NCBI GenBank assembly: GCA_038502055.1
Contig: JAXRKN010000044.1
Coordinates: 7,386,501 to 7,450,500 of the forward strand
Reading direction: 5' to 3'
Source of the DNA: Tanytarsus gracilentus
Lineage: Eukaryota > Arthropoda > Insecta > Diptera > Chironomidae
Length of the DNA stretch: 64,000 nucleotides
In this document: in pieces, positions 33,737 through 46,490 of the stretch
How the letters are laid out: the number at the start of each line of letters is the position of its first letter
Position numbering within the stretch: position 1 is the stretch's first letter
Translations under genes and position numbers: made by a program
The notes under the pieces: generated by a model
The model's input: the letters and a program-made list of their open reading frames with translations, nothing else
Told to the model about the DNA's origin: nothing
Database searches by the model: none

Positions 33737-35986
33737 TATGAGATTTTTTTTATTGAGTAAAAGTTTATCAAAAACACTTGACTACACTCATTTTATTCAT
33801 TGAGAGTTCAAACCATTTTTGAGAGACTTAATTGCTTTCATTTTATGAGCTGATTGAAGGATGTCAATGAATTAATTTAATTAATTTTTTTAAACTAGAA
33901 AGAAGTGAGATATGAGAAATTAACGTATTTTAATATTTAAAATTGCATATTTCAAAATATCTCAAATTTGACTCCTCTCTAATTTTTTTAAGTTTTTATT
34001 TTTCAAATTCCACTAAAATTTTCATCCCTTGCCACAATTGTTTACGAAATAAAATTTTCCATCCCAATGTTATTCCTGATAAGTATTCATTCATCGCATC
34101 GAGTGACACATAAATATTTCTGCTGACAATCTCATTGATTTTATTACTCTTGCCTCACTCTTCACGCTCACTTGACATTCATTAGCAATCATCAAATTTT
34201 CAGCGCGAGTGAGCGGGAAAATTTTTATATCAAGAAGAAGACGCAATTGCCGTAAATGAGGATCGCTTTTAAGGTCGACTATTGTGTTGAAATGTGAAAA
34301 ATGCCTTCGAATCATAAGCAAATTGTGGGAACGTGTTCAAGTGACCGTAATTTAATTCCTCAATGCTGTATGTGCCTGCCTATCATCCTTTGCCCCCTCT
34401 CCATCCCGCTTCACTTTCATCTCTCTCGACTGTTAAAAAGAAAAAAGCATCTGGCGGTGAATAAAGTGAGAAGAGATACGAAAGCATTGAAAGATGAACT
34501 GAACCCCTTTTTAATGTCGTTGAATAAAAGTCAAAAGTGATTTTAGACCCCAATTTTACAATTCGAATATGATGCGAAAAAATTTCCATGAAATTGGATT
34601 ACATGGAGATTGAAGGAAATAAAAAAGTAAATGAAATTTTTAAAAACTTTTTTCTCAATTTCAAATCGAAAGTTTTCCTCACTTAGTTTTGTTGTGAGAA
34701 TTTTACTATTCTTGCATACATAAAAAGTTTTTTTTTAATGAAGAAACAAAAAACTTTTTTCTCTCCCCGCATCGTTCGAAATTTGCGATTTAATTGTTGT
34801 TCAACTTGAATTACATCCAAAATATATTTTATTAACTTTATATTGTTCTTAAAGTACATACAAAAAATTCATGCGGGACTCCCGGAAACATGATAAATGT
34901 TTTAAGCAGAAATTAAGCATTTATAATTAATGGCGAGAGAGTAATTTGCTTAGTCTAGTTCATTAGTAACAAGAGAAATTATTATGCTCGATGTCATTTG
35001 ATGTTGAGGACTTGAAATATTTTTTTGGAGCAAATTTATCATTTTTAAAGAGCAAGAAAACTTTTTTCTCGAGTTTCTTTTAATGGATCATATAAATAAG
35101 TTTTTTATTTCCATTAACTAAATGCACTAATTCATTACAATCAAATTGGACGTGAGCATGGTCATAAAATTGTCAGACAAAAATAATTAATCACTCTTTG
35201 CACGGAATATTCTAATAATAACACCAGCATCCCTTGTGCAGCACATAATGATATCACAAAAAGATTCACACAAAAAAGATTTTTACGCGTCTTTGACGCC
35301 ATTCATTATGAGCCGTGCATGAGAAATCTTTTTCGAGATTAATTTTTAATCACAAATTGAATCCTGCGTGAGATAACATTTTTTCACTCTTACATTTATT
35401 TTTTCATCGCACATATTTTTATCAAGAAACTTTCACTTAAAAAAAATATTCCATTAATTATTTTTATTTTGTTTAGTTTTGTGCAAAAAAAAACTCAAGA
35501 CTTTTTCTCGATCCGACTTTTCTTCCAACCCTTCGCATCGACAACGAGGAAATGAATGAATGAACCGTTCACAATCCAGACAGCTTGGCTGCCTGTACCA
35601 TTTTTCTCATTTTCTTTGCTCTCACATTTCACATTTTTCTCTCAGGGATGAAAATTTTCTCTTCGATATGCCACGTGCTTTTGGCATGTTTATCATCAAA
35701 ATTTTCCGACAAAACAGAGAGGATGTGAGAGAGAGAAAATTATGAGGATAGACAAAATTCTTTGATGAAATAAAATATTAAATTCATCCTAGATTACTCA
35801 ACAAAAAAATATTTAAAGCAACCATTGAAAAACTGCAGTCAAGAACATTTTTTGCCTGCAAGCTGAATTTTTAATTGTTGCTGTTGCATAATAATATATC
35901 GGAAACAGGAAGCGAGACAAAAACGGAAAGAAAAACTTGCGCTGCTTAATTTTCCGCTTTCACATGCAAAGCCTTCCACTTATTTA
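33737..35986. other. intergenic region upstream of GABA-B-R3
   Basis: About 2.25 kb between the receptor start codon and the stop of the small membrane-protein gene. It must include the receptor's 5' UTR and promoter. Several 60-80 codon frames (34091-34321, 34301-34540, 35560-35745) overlap on opposite strands and look random. Nothing else is supported. Confidence 0.6.
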
Positions 35987-36781
35987 CTATTGAATTGGAG
36001 CAACGCGCCTCATTTTAATTCGTTTGACGCAAAAATGAATAAAATGAAGTAAAATTGCGGTAATGATGAGGAATATGAAGATGGCAGTTTTGTAAGTGTG
36101 GAGGTGAAGGGTCATTAAGGACTTCTGTTGATTCAATTGACAGTAGCATTCCAGTTCAAACTTTCTAGGAATTTTTTTAGTGCGATACACAAGAATTTTG
36201 TTGAGTGATACGAAGTCCATTGTTTTAAAAATCTGAAATTTTATATAAATTAATTATTTATATAAATTTTATATGCAATTTTTAATTAATTAAATTAATT
36301 AAATTACCTCCTCAAATTTTGCAAGATTCCTGAGTAAAGTATCGTAAGATTCGACGAAAACAATTATGCCCGAATTTTCGAAATTTTGAAAATTGACTGA
36401 AAAATTGACAATGACATAGTTGAGGTGAGAATAGCTTGTAACTTTCCACAAATACCGCGAGCTTGAATTTCTCATCTCATTTAAGTATAAGCAATAATCA
36501 ATTGGTTCACCGCATCTCAAGGTGAATGAAATTTTCTGTTCTCCTTCGACATATTTGATGACAATGGATTGACATTTTATCATTTTTTCGATTTTAAAAA
36601 GCACTTCGCTATCCAATTCTTTTGAAATACTAAAAGCTCCCAAATATCCACTCCATTCTTGAATTTCGGTATAAGCAATTGTTTGCCGGTTTATTGTTGA
36701 ATTTTTTTCACAATCCTCAAAAGCTGTAAATAATTTTGCTGTGAATAAAATAAATATTGAAAAGCCCCAAAAAAACTTCAT
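35987..36781 (-). CDS. small type I membrane protein of unknown family
   Basis: Two exons on the - strand, 36781-36308 and 36232-35987, joined in phase 0 by a 75-bp GT-AG intron (GAG|GTAATT to TTTCAG), giving 239 aa. The N-terminus MKFFWGFSIFILFTAKLF looks like a cleavable signal peptide. A lumenal or extracellular part of about 180 residues follows, with Cys24, Cys70, Cys90, Cys97, Cys187 and Cys189 and several N-glycosylation sequons (NST, NSS, NFS). One membrane span lies at about 205-226 (YKTAIFIFLIITAILLHFIH), with a short basic tail ending RRVAPIQ. I do not recognise the family. It is divergent from Myo31DF with 1.1 kb between start codons. It could be a fast-evolving lineage-specific gene; open frame, splice fit and topology agree, but there is no homology to confirm it. 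Confidence 0.6.
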
Positions 36782-37915
36782 TGCTTTTAAGTTGACACTT
36801 GGAACTGAAATGAGATTTCAGTTATTTTTTCCCGACTCATTAAAACCGTGAGAAATTTGGCATTCAATGCACTTAAGAGTTATATAAAATAAATAATTTA
36901 CAAACATAATGTGGTGCAGGGTGAGAGAAGAAATTTAAGTAATGTTTTTCTGTCTTAGGTAATTTAAGAAATAATTTAATTTTCTAAAAAAAACTTTTAC
37001 AAAAATTTACGAAAAATTAAATGCTTGAATAGTTTAATTTCAATTTTTACTTAAGATAAAAAAAATTTTAGAATTCGTTAAATAATTTCTTAACCACGTG
37101 TTGTTGTGTATTTAAAAAACCGTTGGAAATAATTTAAATGAATTTTGTTGCTCTTTTAGAACTGTATAAATTCTAAGGTTCTTTCCCGCTCATTTTAGAG
37201 GTTATAATGGATAAGAAGAAATTTAATTAAATTTTTAAAAGCACAAAACATTTTATTTTTTATTTTAAAATAAAAAGTTTTTAATTCTAGTAAATTTTAT
37301 TTAAAATATATTTTTTTCCAATCCTCCCGGGTACCAGATGTCATGCCCTAATGCCCAAAAAAATTTGTTTTCTGTTGCTCACTCCAACCGTTTGTTATGA
37401 CTACGCGGTGTTTCCAGTTTAGTTTCTCTCTTCGTCTCCTTCTGATCGGTTGTTTGTTAAGTCTGCTCGCAAGACTTTTTTTAGTGAAAAAAAAGAGAAT
37501 TCACACAATTATGCAGAATTAAAAAAGAGAGAATTTAACCCCGAGTATTTAGCATTATTAAGTACTTTTTATTGTTACACCTTAACTCATTAAATCGTCG
37601 CACATTTTTTGTTCGAGCCATTCAAAAATCAATTTGCACATTCGACTCTTTTTTATTATCTTATCGTGGAAATTATTGAATAATAATATTTATCAAGAAT
37701 AACAAGAAGAATTCATTGAGGAAACGAGACAAGTGCCTATGAGTGTGAAAGCTCACATATTTATCAGTGTGATACTAAAATTGTGAGGGTTAATTGCAGA
37801 AATAGTGAAAAAAGAGAAAAAAAACTTTTCCATCGAGAAAGTTCATAACCTTCTGGATTTATATACTTTATATACTTTTACTCAACACATCCACACACAA
37901 AAAATATAACCGAAA
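36782..37915. other. divergent promoter region between the membrane-protein gene and Myo31DF
   Basis: 1.13 kb separating two divergent start codons. The segment nearest Myo31DF (about 37400-37915) is less A/T-extreme and probably holds its 5' UTR. I cannot place a transcription start with confidence. Confidence 0.5.
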
Positions 37916-40900
37916 ATGACGATGCGAGAGCAAGAAGTTGGTGTCTTTGACTTTGTCCTGTTGGATGAAGTCACATTGGACAAATTCATGCAAAATCTCA
38001 AAAAGAGGTGAGGAGATATTTAAGGATTAGTCGGTGAGAGGACATTACATGATTATAAAATAAATTTTTAAAAATTTATTAAATTTATTTTGTTGACTTT
38101 AAATTTTTAAAATTACCACCGTTAAAAAATGTCCAATTTTTGATCAATGAATCCATAAAATGTAAATTTAATTTTTACTTCACGCATAATCGAATTTAAA
38201 GATCTTCAAAAAAAACTCTTGAAAAGAGAAATTTTAAAAAATAATCAATCTTTTTTCGACTTCGATATTATCGGCAAATTTCTTATGAATGCCAACGTCA
38301 TCGATTTGTTGCGTAAAGTGTCAAGTGTGCAAAAATATTCACTGAAAAATGCTACTCTCGATGAGGAATTGTCATTTGCGCGCGGACTTGTAACGGGTTA
38401 AAAATATTGAATGAAATTTCCACTCTTGTTTCGTGACAATTTTTTTACAAAACAAAAAATATTGTGAGACGATGACTTCATACTCATACTAAGATTTTTG
38501 TCAAGTGGGGGTCGATAAAAAATTTATTTTATTTTTCAATTTATTTTTAATCTAATCAAAGTTTTAGATATTTTAAAAAGGAATTTTCAAAAATATTTTC
38601 TAGTTTCTAATCCTTGAATGCTTTACGGGTATTATTTTTCACATTTAAAGCTTAAGGTCTTCTCAAAAGTATAAATACGTTGCAGTGCAGGGATGACATC
38701 ACTTGGAGTGAAGAAAATTACATATTCAAACACGGTTTGCGATTTTCAAATGAATTATTTTCGGCTTAATGCGATCAACATAAAAATTCGATTGAATGAA
38801 GAATTAGCGCTCAAAGCTTTTATCAACAGCTCATACTCAATTATTTGCGATTATCGATCGGGTTCTATTCAAAAGTAGACAAATATTGATCACTAAGCAT
38901 TAAAGCTGTGTGTGTCCTTTGGTCTTCTTTACACGCACACACATTCTCTCGCCATCACGACTGAAATCATTTTTGGATCACTTAATTGGATCCAAAACCC
39001 CTGATGAGTCATAATTTTTTTACTTCTATCTCTTCGTTCGTATATTTTATGTTTTTCTCTTCTTTCCGTATATTCGCGTCGAACACACGTTTTTTGAGAA
39101 AAAAATACTAAACAAAACAAAAATAACCTTCTTAAAGTTTGGAGAGACCACAAATGAAACTCTTATTATGATGCTATTCACACACGTAGAAAATGAAAAT
39201 TTTTGAGAGGTTTTGTAAACTGTTTGAGTTGGGTGTATAAAAAAATATTTTTTATTTGCAAGAAAGTTAAGAAGAAAATTTTAATGATATAAAAGCGATT
39301 TTATACATCGAGAACTCAATAATTTATTTTTAAATCTGAAACTAGAATATTTAGAGCAGAAAAGCTAAAATGTGTCATTAAATTCCAGATTAGTAGTGAG
39401 ACCTTATGACTTACATTCGATGTCGTATTACAATCTAAATGCTGACGATAATGTTCATCAAAATCCCTTGAGATTTCTTTAAATGGAACTGACATAGATT
39501 TAAAATGCAATGGTTAAGAAAAAATCTAAAATTATAAGGCTGACCATCTTTGTGGATTTATTTAAAAAAATAAAATTCTTAAAAATTAAATTAAAATTAT
39601 TTTATTTTATTTTTTCGCCTCAAAAATCTGTTCACCCTAAAATTAATTAAATGCGCTCACTCAAATCACTTTTTTGTCTGTATACAAAACAATTAACTAT
39701 CATTGGTGGCTATAAAAGAAGAACAATTAGCATTTTATGCCATGCCACAATTTGTGTGTATATAGTGTTCATTTACTGTTGCCGGCATTTATATTTTTTT
39801 ATATTTTTTATGAGCGCAAAATATTTATGTGTAAGGAAAAGTAATTTTTTTATTCATAATGAAAGAGTTTATTATTGTTTATAAAACTTTTCTTGTGTTT
39901 TACACGCTGGAATGTCGCAATAATTTTTATTCGCTCCAGTTGCGCTTGAAATTGAGATCAATCAATTGTGGTGCACTTGCAAAATATTCAAAGATCGTAA
40001 ATTGAAAGAAATTCCTGTCAATAAGAAGAAATAAAAAGTATTTTTGGTTCGGAATGTGACATAAAACTTTTTTGATATTTATTATCGAGTGTTCTTATCG
40101 CAAATGCCATAAATAATTGTGTAACTAGTAACTACCATATGTGCTACCACTTTTTTGTAATTAAGTGAGACAAATTTTCTTTAAAATATAAATAAAGCGG
40201 AAGATTTTCTTGTGACGATATCAAATTTCATTAAAAAATTCCTACCGAGCTTTATCTCCATGGAGGCCATCAAGTGGTCACAAAAATAGACCGCAACACT
40301 TGATGAGAATAATTTAGAGTTGAATGAATTAACTTTTTCAAAGTAATTCCTGCTTAATGAGCTCATCATCATTGTGGACTTAATAAATTATGAATCACAA
40401 CACTTTCAATTTTCGCTATTAACAGAATTATGTCATTTGAGATACGCCCATTAATAATTAAGCATGCATTAATTCTTTTTTGTCGCGTCACATGAGAATT
40501 TTATGCGTGAATGTCATTATCTAGTTTACATTATATTTTGTTCGGAAGTAACTTTCCATTCTGCTTCAATATAACTCGGTCGGCTGTTTGTAAAAGTGAT
40601 GATGAAAGTTTAACATCTTCCGGCCCCGAAAATACAAAAAATGTTTTCATAAACAAAACGGTGCGTTTATTCAACATCATGTTTCTCATGCAGACATCGA
40701 GTAAAATTTCATTTGTTGAATATTTGCCGACAGCAACAACAATTGTGTGCAATATTTTCTCTTTCAGAATCATTGAAATGAATGAAAATGTGAGAGAATG
40801 AAAAATTCTTGAATATTTAATGAGTGTGTAATCGCAATCGCCTCATAAATAACAAAAAGCAGTAAAAAAGCTTTCAAGACCATCCAGTTCAATATTTACG

Positions 40901-43900
40901 TTGAATAAAAAATTGCGATTTGCGATGAGTCACGAGGCTTTTAGTGGAAAAATGTTCATGCGTCATTGAAAATTTGTCATCAGAATTTTTCCTCAACAGA
41001 CATTGTTGAGTTATGCTATGTCTCACGATTACATCAACAAGTGCGTTGTACTCACATGTGGTTTTCTGTCATTGACAAACAATTTGTGAAAATTTAAGCT
41101 TTTCTAAAAATATTTGATTTTTTTATAAATATCAAAAAGCAACCCTTGAAAAAAAATCACTTCAAAATTTTGATCAATAATAATTTTGTTTTGAATAACA
41201 AAATACGCATTACTTTGCTTTTCAATCACAACATGACTCATGTTAAACAAATTATTAATGGCTAAATATTATTCTTTTAGATACACGGCGGGTAAAATTT
41301 ACACCTACATAGGTGAGGTGTTGGTGTCGCTGAACCCCTATCGTGTAATGAACATCTATGGCAATGAGTACATTACCAAATACAAAAATCGTGAACTGTT
41401 TGAGAATCCACCTCACATTTATGCGATTGCCGATGCAGCCTATCGAGACCTTAGAATACAAAATAAAGACACCTGCATTGTGATTAGCGGTGAAAGTGGA
41501 AGTGGAAAAACGGAGGCCTCAAAAATTATCATGAAATACATTGCAGCCGTCACAAATGCACACTCACATGATGACATTGAAAGGGTAAGCTATTGTGGAC
41601 GGAACTTCCTTATTAGAAAAATAAAAGATGATGAGCTAACAAATTTAATTTGCATATTTGCGATGATCTCAGGTTAAAAATGTGCTCATTCAATCGAACA
41701 CCATACTTGAAACCTTCGGAAATGCAAAAACAAACCGAAACGACAACTCTTCTCGGTTTGGTAAGTACATGGATATAGAATTTGACTTCAAACACGATCC
41801 AGTCGGTGGAATTATCACCAATTTTCTTCTGGAGAAGTCACGCATTGTTCATCAGCAGCCGGGTGAACGAAACTTCCACTGCTTTTATCAGGTAATTATC
41901 ACATTTTTAATCGGATTAGATTAGAGGTTTTTTTACAATTATTATGAGTTAGCATTTGAGCTGGTTTTGTGATAAATTTACTATAAAAACTGTTGGTAAA
42001 ACTTTTGAACAGTCAGGAAACAAAATATTGTGTCTCTGCTAATTTTAAAATCACATAAAATTAATTAACATGTTATAACACTTAAAATTTTTTCTAAATT
42101 TTTTAAAATTTAGCATAGACACAAAATTTTGTTGCTTGACTGTTTAAACTTTTTATTAACGGTTTTAATATTTTTTTTAAAAAATAAACACATTTGTAAA
42201 ATTCAGTTTAAAATATTAAATTTGTTTACTAATTCACTCTTAATTCCACAGCTTTTACGAGGCGCATCAGACAATGAATTGAAACAATTTGAGTTGTCAC
42301 GCGATCCCTCTAACTATCACTTCACCAATCAAGGATCGACTGAGACCCTTTCAGAACGAAATGAATATAAAGCCACATCGTCGGCATTTAAAGCTTTTGG
42401 ATTTTCTCCGGATGAAATCAATACGATTTGGAGAACTGTTGCCGCCATTCTGCATCTGGGCAACATTCAATTCGCACTTCAAGACGATGAAATCATTATT
42501 GCCAATCGAAATGTACTTAAGACTGTTTCGAAATTGCTGAACGTAACTGAAAATGAGGCGTCCACAGCGTTTACGCAAAGAGTTATTGCAGCACATGGTG
42601 ACATCATGAAGAAGCAGCACGACAAAACGCAAGCTGAGTTTGGCCGTGATGCGTTTGCGAAGGCAACTTATGAGCGGCTTTTTACTTGGATTGTTGGAAG
42701 GATTAATAAAGCAATTGAAGTGCCAAACAAAAGTCTCGCCAAGAGATTTAATCGCGTCATTGGTGTCGTTGACATTTATGGCTTTGAAATATTCGATGAC
42801 AACAGCTTTGAGCAGGTACTTAAATTTCTAAAGTTGCCTGAAAATTTTACTCAAATTTAACTTTTTTAGTTTTGCATCAATTATTGCAACGAAAAACTCC
42901 AACAACTCTTCATCGAGCTGGTTTTGAAGCAAGAGCAAGAAGAGTATCAGCGTGAAGGCATCGCGTGGACAAATGTCGAGTACTTTAACAATCAAATCAT
43001 TTGTGAACTTGTCGAGGCGCCGCACAAGGGTATGATTTCTATAATGGACGAAGCGTGCTTAACTGTTGGTAAAGTTAATGATGAAATGTTGCTGGAGGCA
43101 ATGGACAAGAAGTTGGCACATCATAAGCATTACTCGAGTCGACAATTAAAGCCGATGGACAAGGAGTTGAAGCATAAAGAACAATTTCGCATTACGTAAG
43201 AGTTTTTTCATTAAAAATTTTGTGAAATTTGCATGGAATCTGACAGCAAATTATCAACAATTCTAATTTATTTTTTATCACTTTTAGTCACTATGCTGGT
43301 GATGTTGTTTATTCAATCCATGGATTTATCGAGAAGAACAAGGACACACTCTTCCAAGACTTTAAACGTCTTCTTTATCATTCAAAGGACAAAATTGTTT
43401 CCTCAATGTGGCCAGAAGGTGCACAAGACATTACAAAAATAACAAAACGTCCATTGACTGCTGGCACAATTTTCATGAAATCAATGAGTGATTTGGTTCA
43501 AACTCTGCTCTCAAAAGAGCCTTTCTATATAAGATGCATTAAACCCAATGACTTAAAGTCAGCGACAGTATTTGATGATGTTCGGGTTGAGCATCAAGTA
43601 CGATATCTCGGATTACTCGAGAACGTCCGTGTAAGACGTGCAGGTTTCGTCCACCGACAACGTTACGATAAATTTTTACTCAGATATAAGATGCTTTCGC
43701 AATACACATGGCCAAACTTCCGTGGCAATTCCGATCGTGATGGCGTGCGAGTTTTACTTGAGGAAAAAAAAATTCTCAATGACTGCAAATTTGGTCACAC
43801 AAAACTTTTCATCCGAAGTCCGAGAACTTTATTCCAGCTCGAGCACGAGAGAAACGAAATGATTCCAAACATTATAATTTTCCTTCAGAAGCAAGTTCGT

Positions 43901-44924
43901 GGATGGATTGCAAGACAGCAATATAAGAAGATGAAAGCAGCCGTCACAATTATGAGAGTTTATAGGTACAATTTAATTAAATTTAATTTTGTAATTTATT
44001 TAATTTGTCAATTTTTAAGGCAACTCAAACTTCGCGGGTATGTCAATGAACTTGCACATCGTTTCAAGAATGCCAAGAAAATGCGCGATTATGGAAAGTC
44101 AATTCAATGGCCAACACCACCAGCAGTCGGTCGAAGGGCTGAAGTGCATTTGAAGCAATTATTCTCTAATTGGCGTGCCAGCATGATTCTCAAGAGATAT
44201 CCAAGAAGTGAATGGCCACAACTCAGACTGCAAATTATTGCAGCGACAGCTTTGAAGAAGCGACGAAAGTTCTGGGGTCATGAGAGAAGATGGATGGGAA
44301 ATTATTTGGCAATGTCTACGGAAAATTCAAATTATTCAACGTTCAACGCAAGTGCCAATAATGTAAAGAACACCGATCAATATAAAATCGTCATGTTTTC
44401 GGCGTTTGTTAAAAAATTCAATAAATGCAACAAGTCAGCTGATCGTTCTATCCTCGTTACCGATGCCGCCGTTTATAAGCTCGATGGCTCTAAAAATAAG
44501 TTCAAAAATATGAAACGATCAATCGCCATAAAAGAGTTAACAGGAATTTCTGTGTCACCCGGACGCGATCAACTTGTCGTCTTTCACTCGCATCACAATA
44601 ATGATTTGATCATCAACCTGCAGGGTGAACATACGCAATTGAAGGAGGATCGTGTCGGAGAAATTATCGGGCATGTCTGTAAAAAATATTACGAGTAAGC
44701 TTTTTTATCGAGCTTTCTTTTAAATTTCTAAAATACGTTATTTTTTCAGTTACAACGGTCGCGACTTGAATGTCAATGTAGCAAACTCATTTTCGGTTAA
44801 TCTCGGTGGTAAACCGAGGAAAATTTCAATCGAGGCTACAGCGGGATGTGAAACGCCAGGATTTAAACATGCCGGTCAAATTATTGTTTTTGAGGTTCCC
44901 AGTTCATATTCATCGCCAATATAA
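37916..44924 (+). CDS. Myo31DF: Unconventional myosin ID (class I myosin)
   Basis: Actin motor that binds membranes through its tail. The fly ortholog sets left-right asymmetry. Exons: 37916-38007, 41281-41584, 41673-41891, 42252-42815, 42870-43195, 43288-43965, 44020-44694, 44750-44924. All phases join to give 1010 aa, matching the known fly protein almost residue for residue. P-loop GESGSGKT at 101-108; switch I NAKTNRNDNSSRFGKY at about 149-164; switch II DIYGFE at 379-384. Actin-binding and converter segments include PFYIRCIKPNDLKS and RYLGLLENVRVRRAGF. Two IQ motifs follow at about 700-742 for calmodulin (FLQKQVRGWIARQQYKKMK). The TH1 lipid-binding tail runs from about 770 and includes ISVSPGRDQLVVFHS. 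The start codon follows CGAAA. Intron 1 is 3.3 kb; the other introns are 54-360 bp. Confidence 0.96.
38008..41280 (+). other. Myo31DF intron 1, 3.3 kb
   Basis: Phase-2 intron from AAGAG|GTGAGG to TTCTTTTAG, joining NLKKR to YTAGKIYTY. It contains two small frames with exon-like codon use on the same strand (38219-38401 and 38693-38878), listed separately. Frames at 39651-39884 and 40511-40801 look random. Confidence 0.75.
38219..38878 (+). CDS. candidate nested two-exon gene of unknown function
   Basis: Two frames in Myo31DF intron 1, 38219-38401 (open from about 38163) and 38693-38878, have codon use closer to the real exons here than to flanking intron. The first has ATC/GTC/AAC codons and reads IDLLRKVSSVQKYSLKNATL. 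The second reads IKIRLNEELALKAFINSSYS. A splice from ACGG|GTTAAA to GTTGCAGTGCAG would join them in frame, but the donor is poor. The first in-frame ATG is at 38285. I recognise no family. It could equally be a decayed gene fragment or chance. Confidence 0.2.
41982..42170. repeat. 189-bp hairpin element in Myo31DF intron 3
   Basis: The arms at 41982-42050 and 42101-42170 are inverted copies, about 80 percent identical by eye over 69 bases, with a 50-base loop. Shared core blocks are GTTTCCTGACTGTT-like ends and AACAAAATATTGTGTCTCTG. Possible TA duplications border it. It fills half of the 360-bp intron and would fold strongly in the transcript. Confidence 0.75.
43966..44019 (+). other. Myo31DF micro-intron, 54 bp, stop-free and in frame
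   Basis: It runs from TATAG|GTACAA to TTTTTAAG and interrupts the second IQ motif. Its 18 codons contain no stop. Splicing restores MRVYRQLKLRGYV, which matches the family, so removal is the normal event. Confidence 0.8.
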
Positions 44925-46414
44925 ATTTATTTAAGAGACATTTATTTTATAAATTCATTTATGTGGATTTAAAATTTTAAACTTAAAAAGTTAATTTTAA
45001 AATATTTTCGAGACACTTCTTACGGTATTCACTGTTGTATTTTGTTAAAAGTATCATTTAGTTTTTAAACCCTTGCGGATCTTTTATCGACTATTAGACA
45101 TTGATCATAAAAATATATATTTTTATGACATTCCTATTAAGATGACGGCTTTCCCTCTCATTTTATTGCTTACCACATTACATTAAATGCTAATCAAAAA
45201 TAAAAATTTAGAGAGGGATCATATTAACGAAAAAGTACTTATCAACGAAAAGAAGATTTATGGAAGGATTGAGAGTGTGCCATTAAAATGACCGAACTAA
45301 CCAGCAAATTTTTGCAAATCAAATTTTCGCACGTCTTTTATAGAAATAACAGTTTTTATTAAAAATAAATTCTTGTGATATGCCTTGACATTTTAATGAT
45401 GATTTGATAAAGCTAAAAAAGTCTTTGTATGCCTTTTTGAAAGGAACAAAAGTTTTGGAAATAAAATTTATAAAATAATATTTTTTAATAATCTCATAAT
45501 TATTTTTTATGTGCATGATTTTCAGTCATTTCCCAACGAGGTCTTAGAGCTCGCTTGTTTCATTCTGCAATGTCTGCGGTTGCGGCTGCTGCATCGAGAA
45601 AATTATTGAAATTAAGCTGAAATGTGATAAGGTAAGAAAAGTTGTTTAGGTTTTTTATTTCTTTATTTTTATGAATTTTTTATATATTTGGAATAAACTT
45701 AAATAAATTAGTTATATTTTTTATAAATCACAAATTACATTAAAATTATTTAAAACACCGCTTATGTACTTAAACATATTTAGTATATTTTTTTTAAATT
45801 ATTTATCGTTTCCTATTAAATTTCAACTCTGAATGTCTCAATTAAATACACGAAAGGAAGGAAGGAAGAGACTCGCTTAACCGAAAATGCAGTTAATCGC
45901 ATCTAACTAGTTGCGCGATGTACCAAATCCACAGATGCAATGTGCAACAACATCTCTCTACACTTTTCCTAACAGCACCTTTTAATTAAGAGCATAGTAG
46001 ACGAGCAGGAGCTGTTAATGCATTCAAAAGAGCATGAAATATTCTATGAGCGCACACACAAAAACCACGCTAATAAATCTAAACAACAACAAGAGCGAAA
46101 TGCGGTTCTCTCTTCCACTTGACCCCGCACCAGCTCATCAGCACACAACTGCACACAAAAAACTTGCATGTTGGTGTAAGATAAAAAACTAGAAGCAATT
46201 AATTCATAATTGTGCTCACAATTGCATTAAACGTGAAATTCAACATAAATTTTATGTATTTGCAAGAGCAGAAAGAACAACCGCAGAAAAGTCGATGACT
46301 TTATAAATTCAAACAATTTAATTAAGCGGCGCACTGGAATCCTTAATTGTGCAAATCGGGGAGAAAATAAGATAAAGAAAATGCAGGGTTGAAAAATTAA
46401 TATTTAAAATTTTT

Positions 46415-46490
46415 TGTCAATTTTAGGTCTCATCATTTGTCAAGTTTAGAAGCAGATATGTCAACTTTAGGAGCACTAAACCTAAAAAAC
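46415..46490 (+). repeat. imperfect 21-23 bp tandem repeat, three units
   Basis: Units start TGTCAATTTTAGG, TGTCAAGTTTAGAAG and TGTCAACTTTAGGAG. They are diverged in their second halves. Confidence 0.45.
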
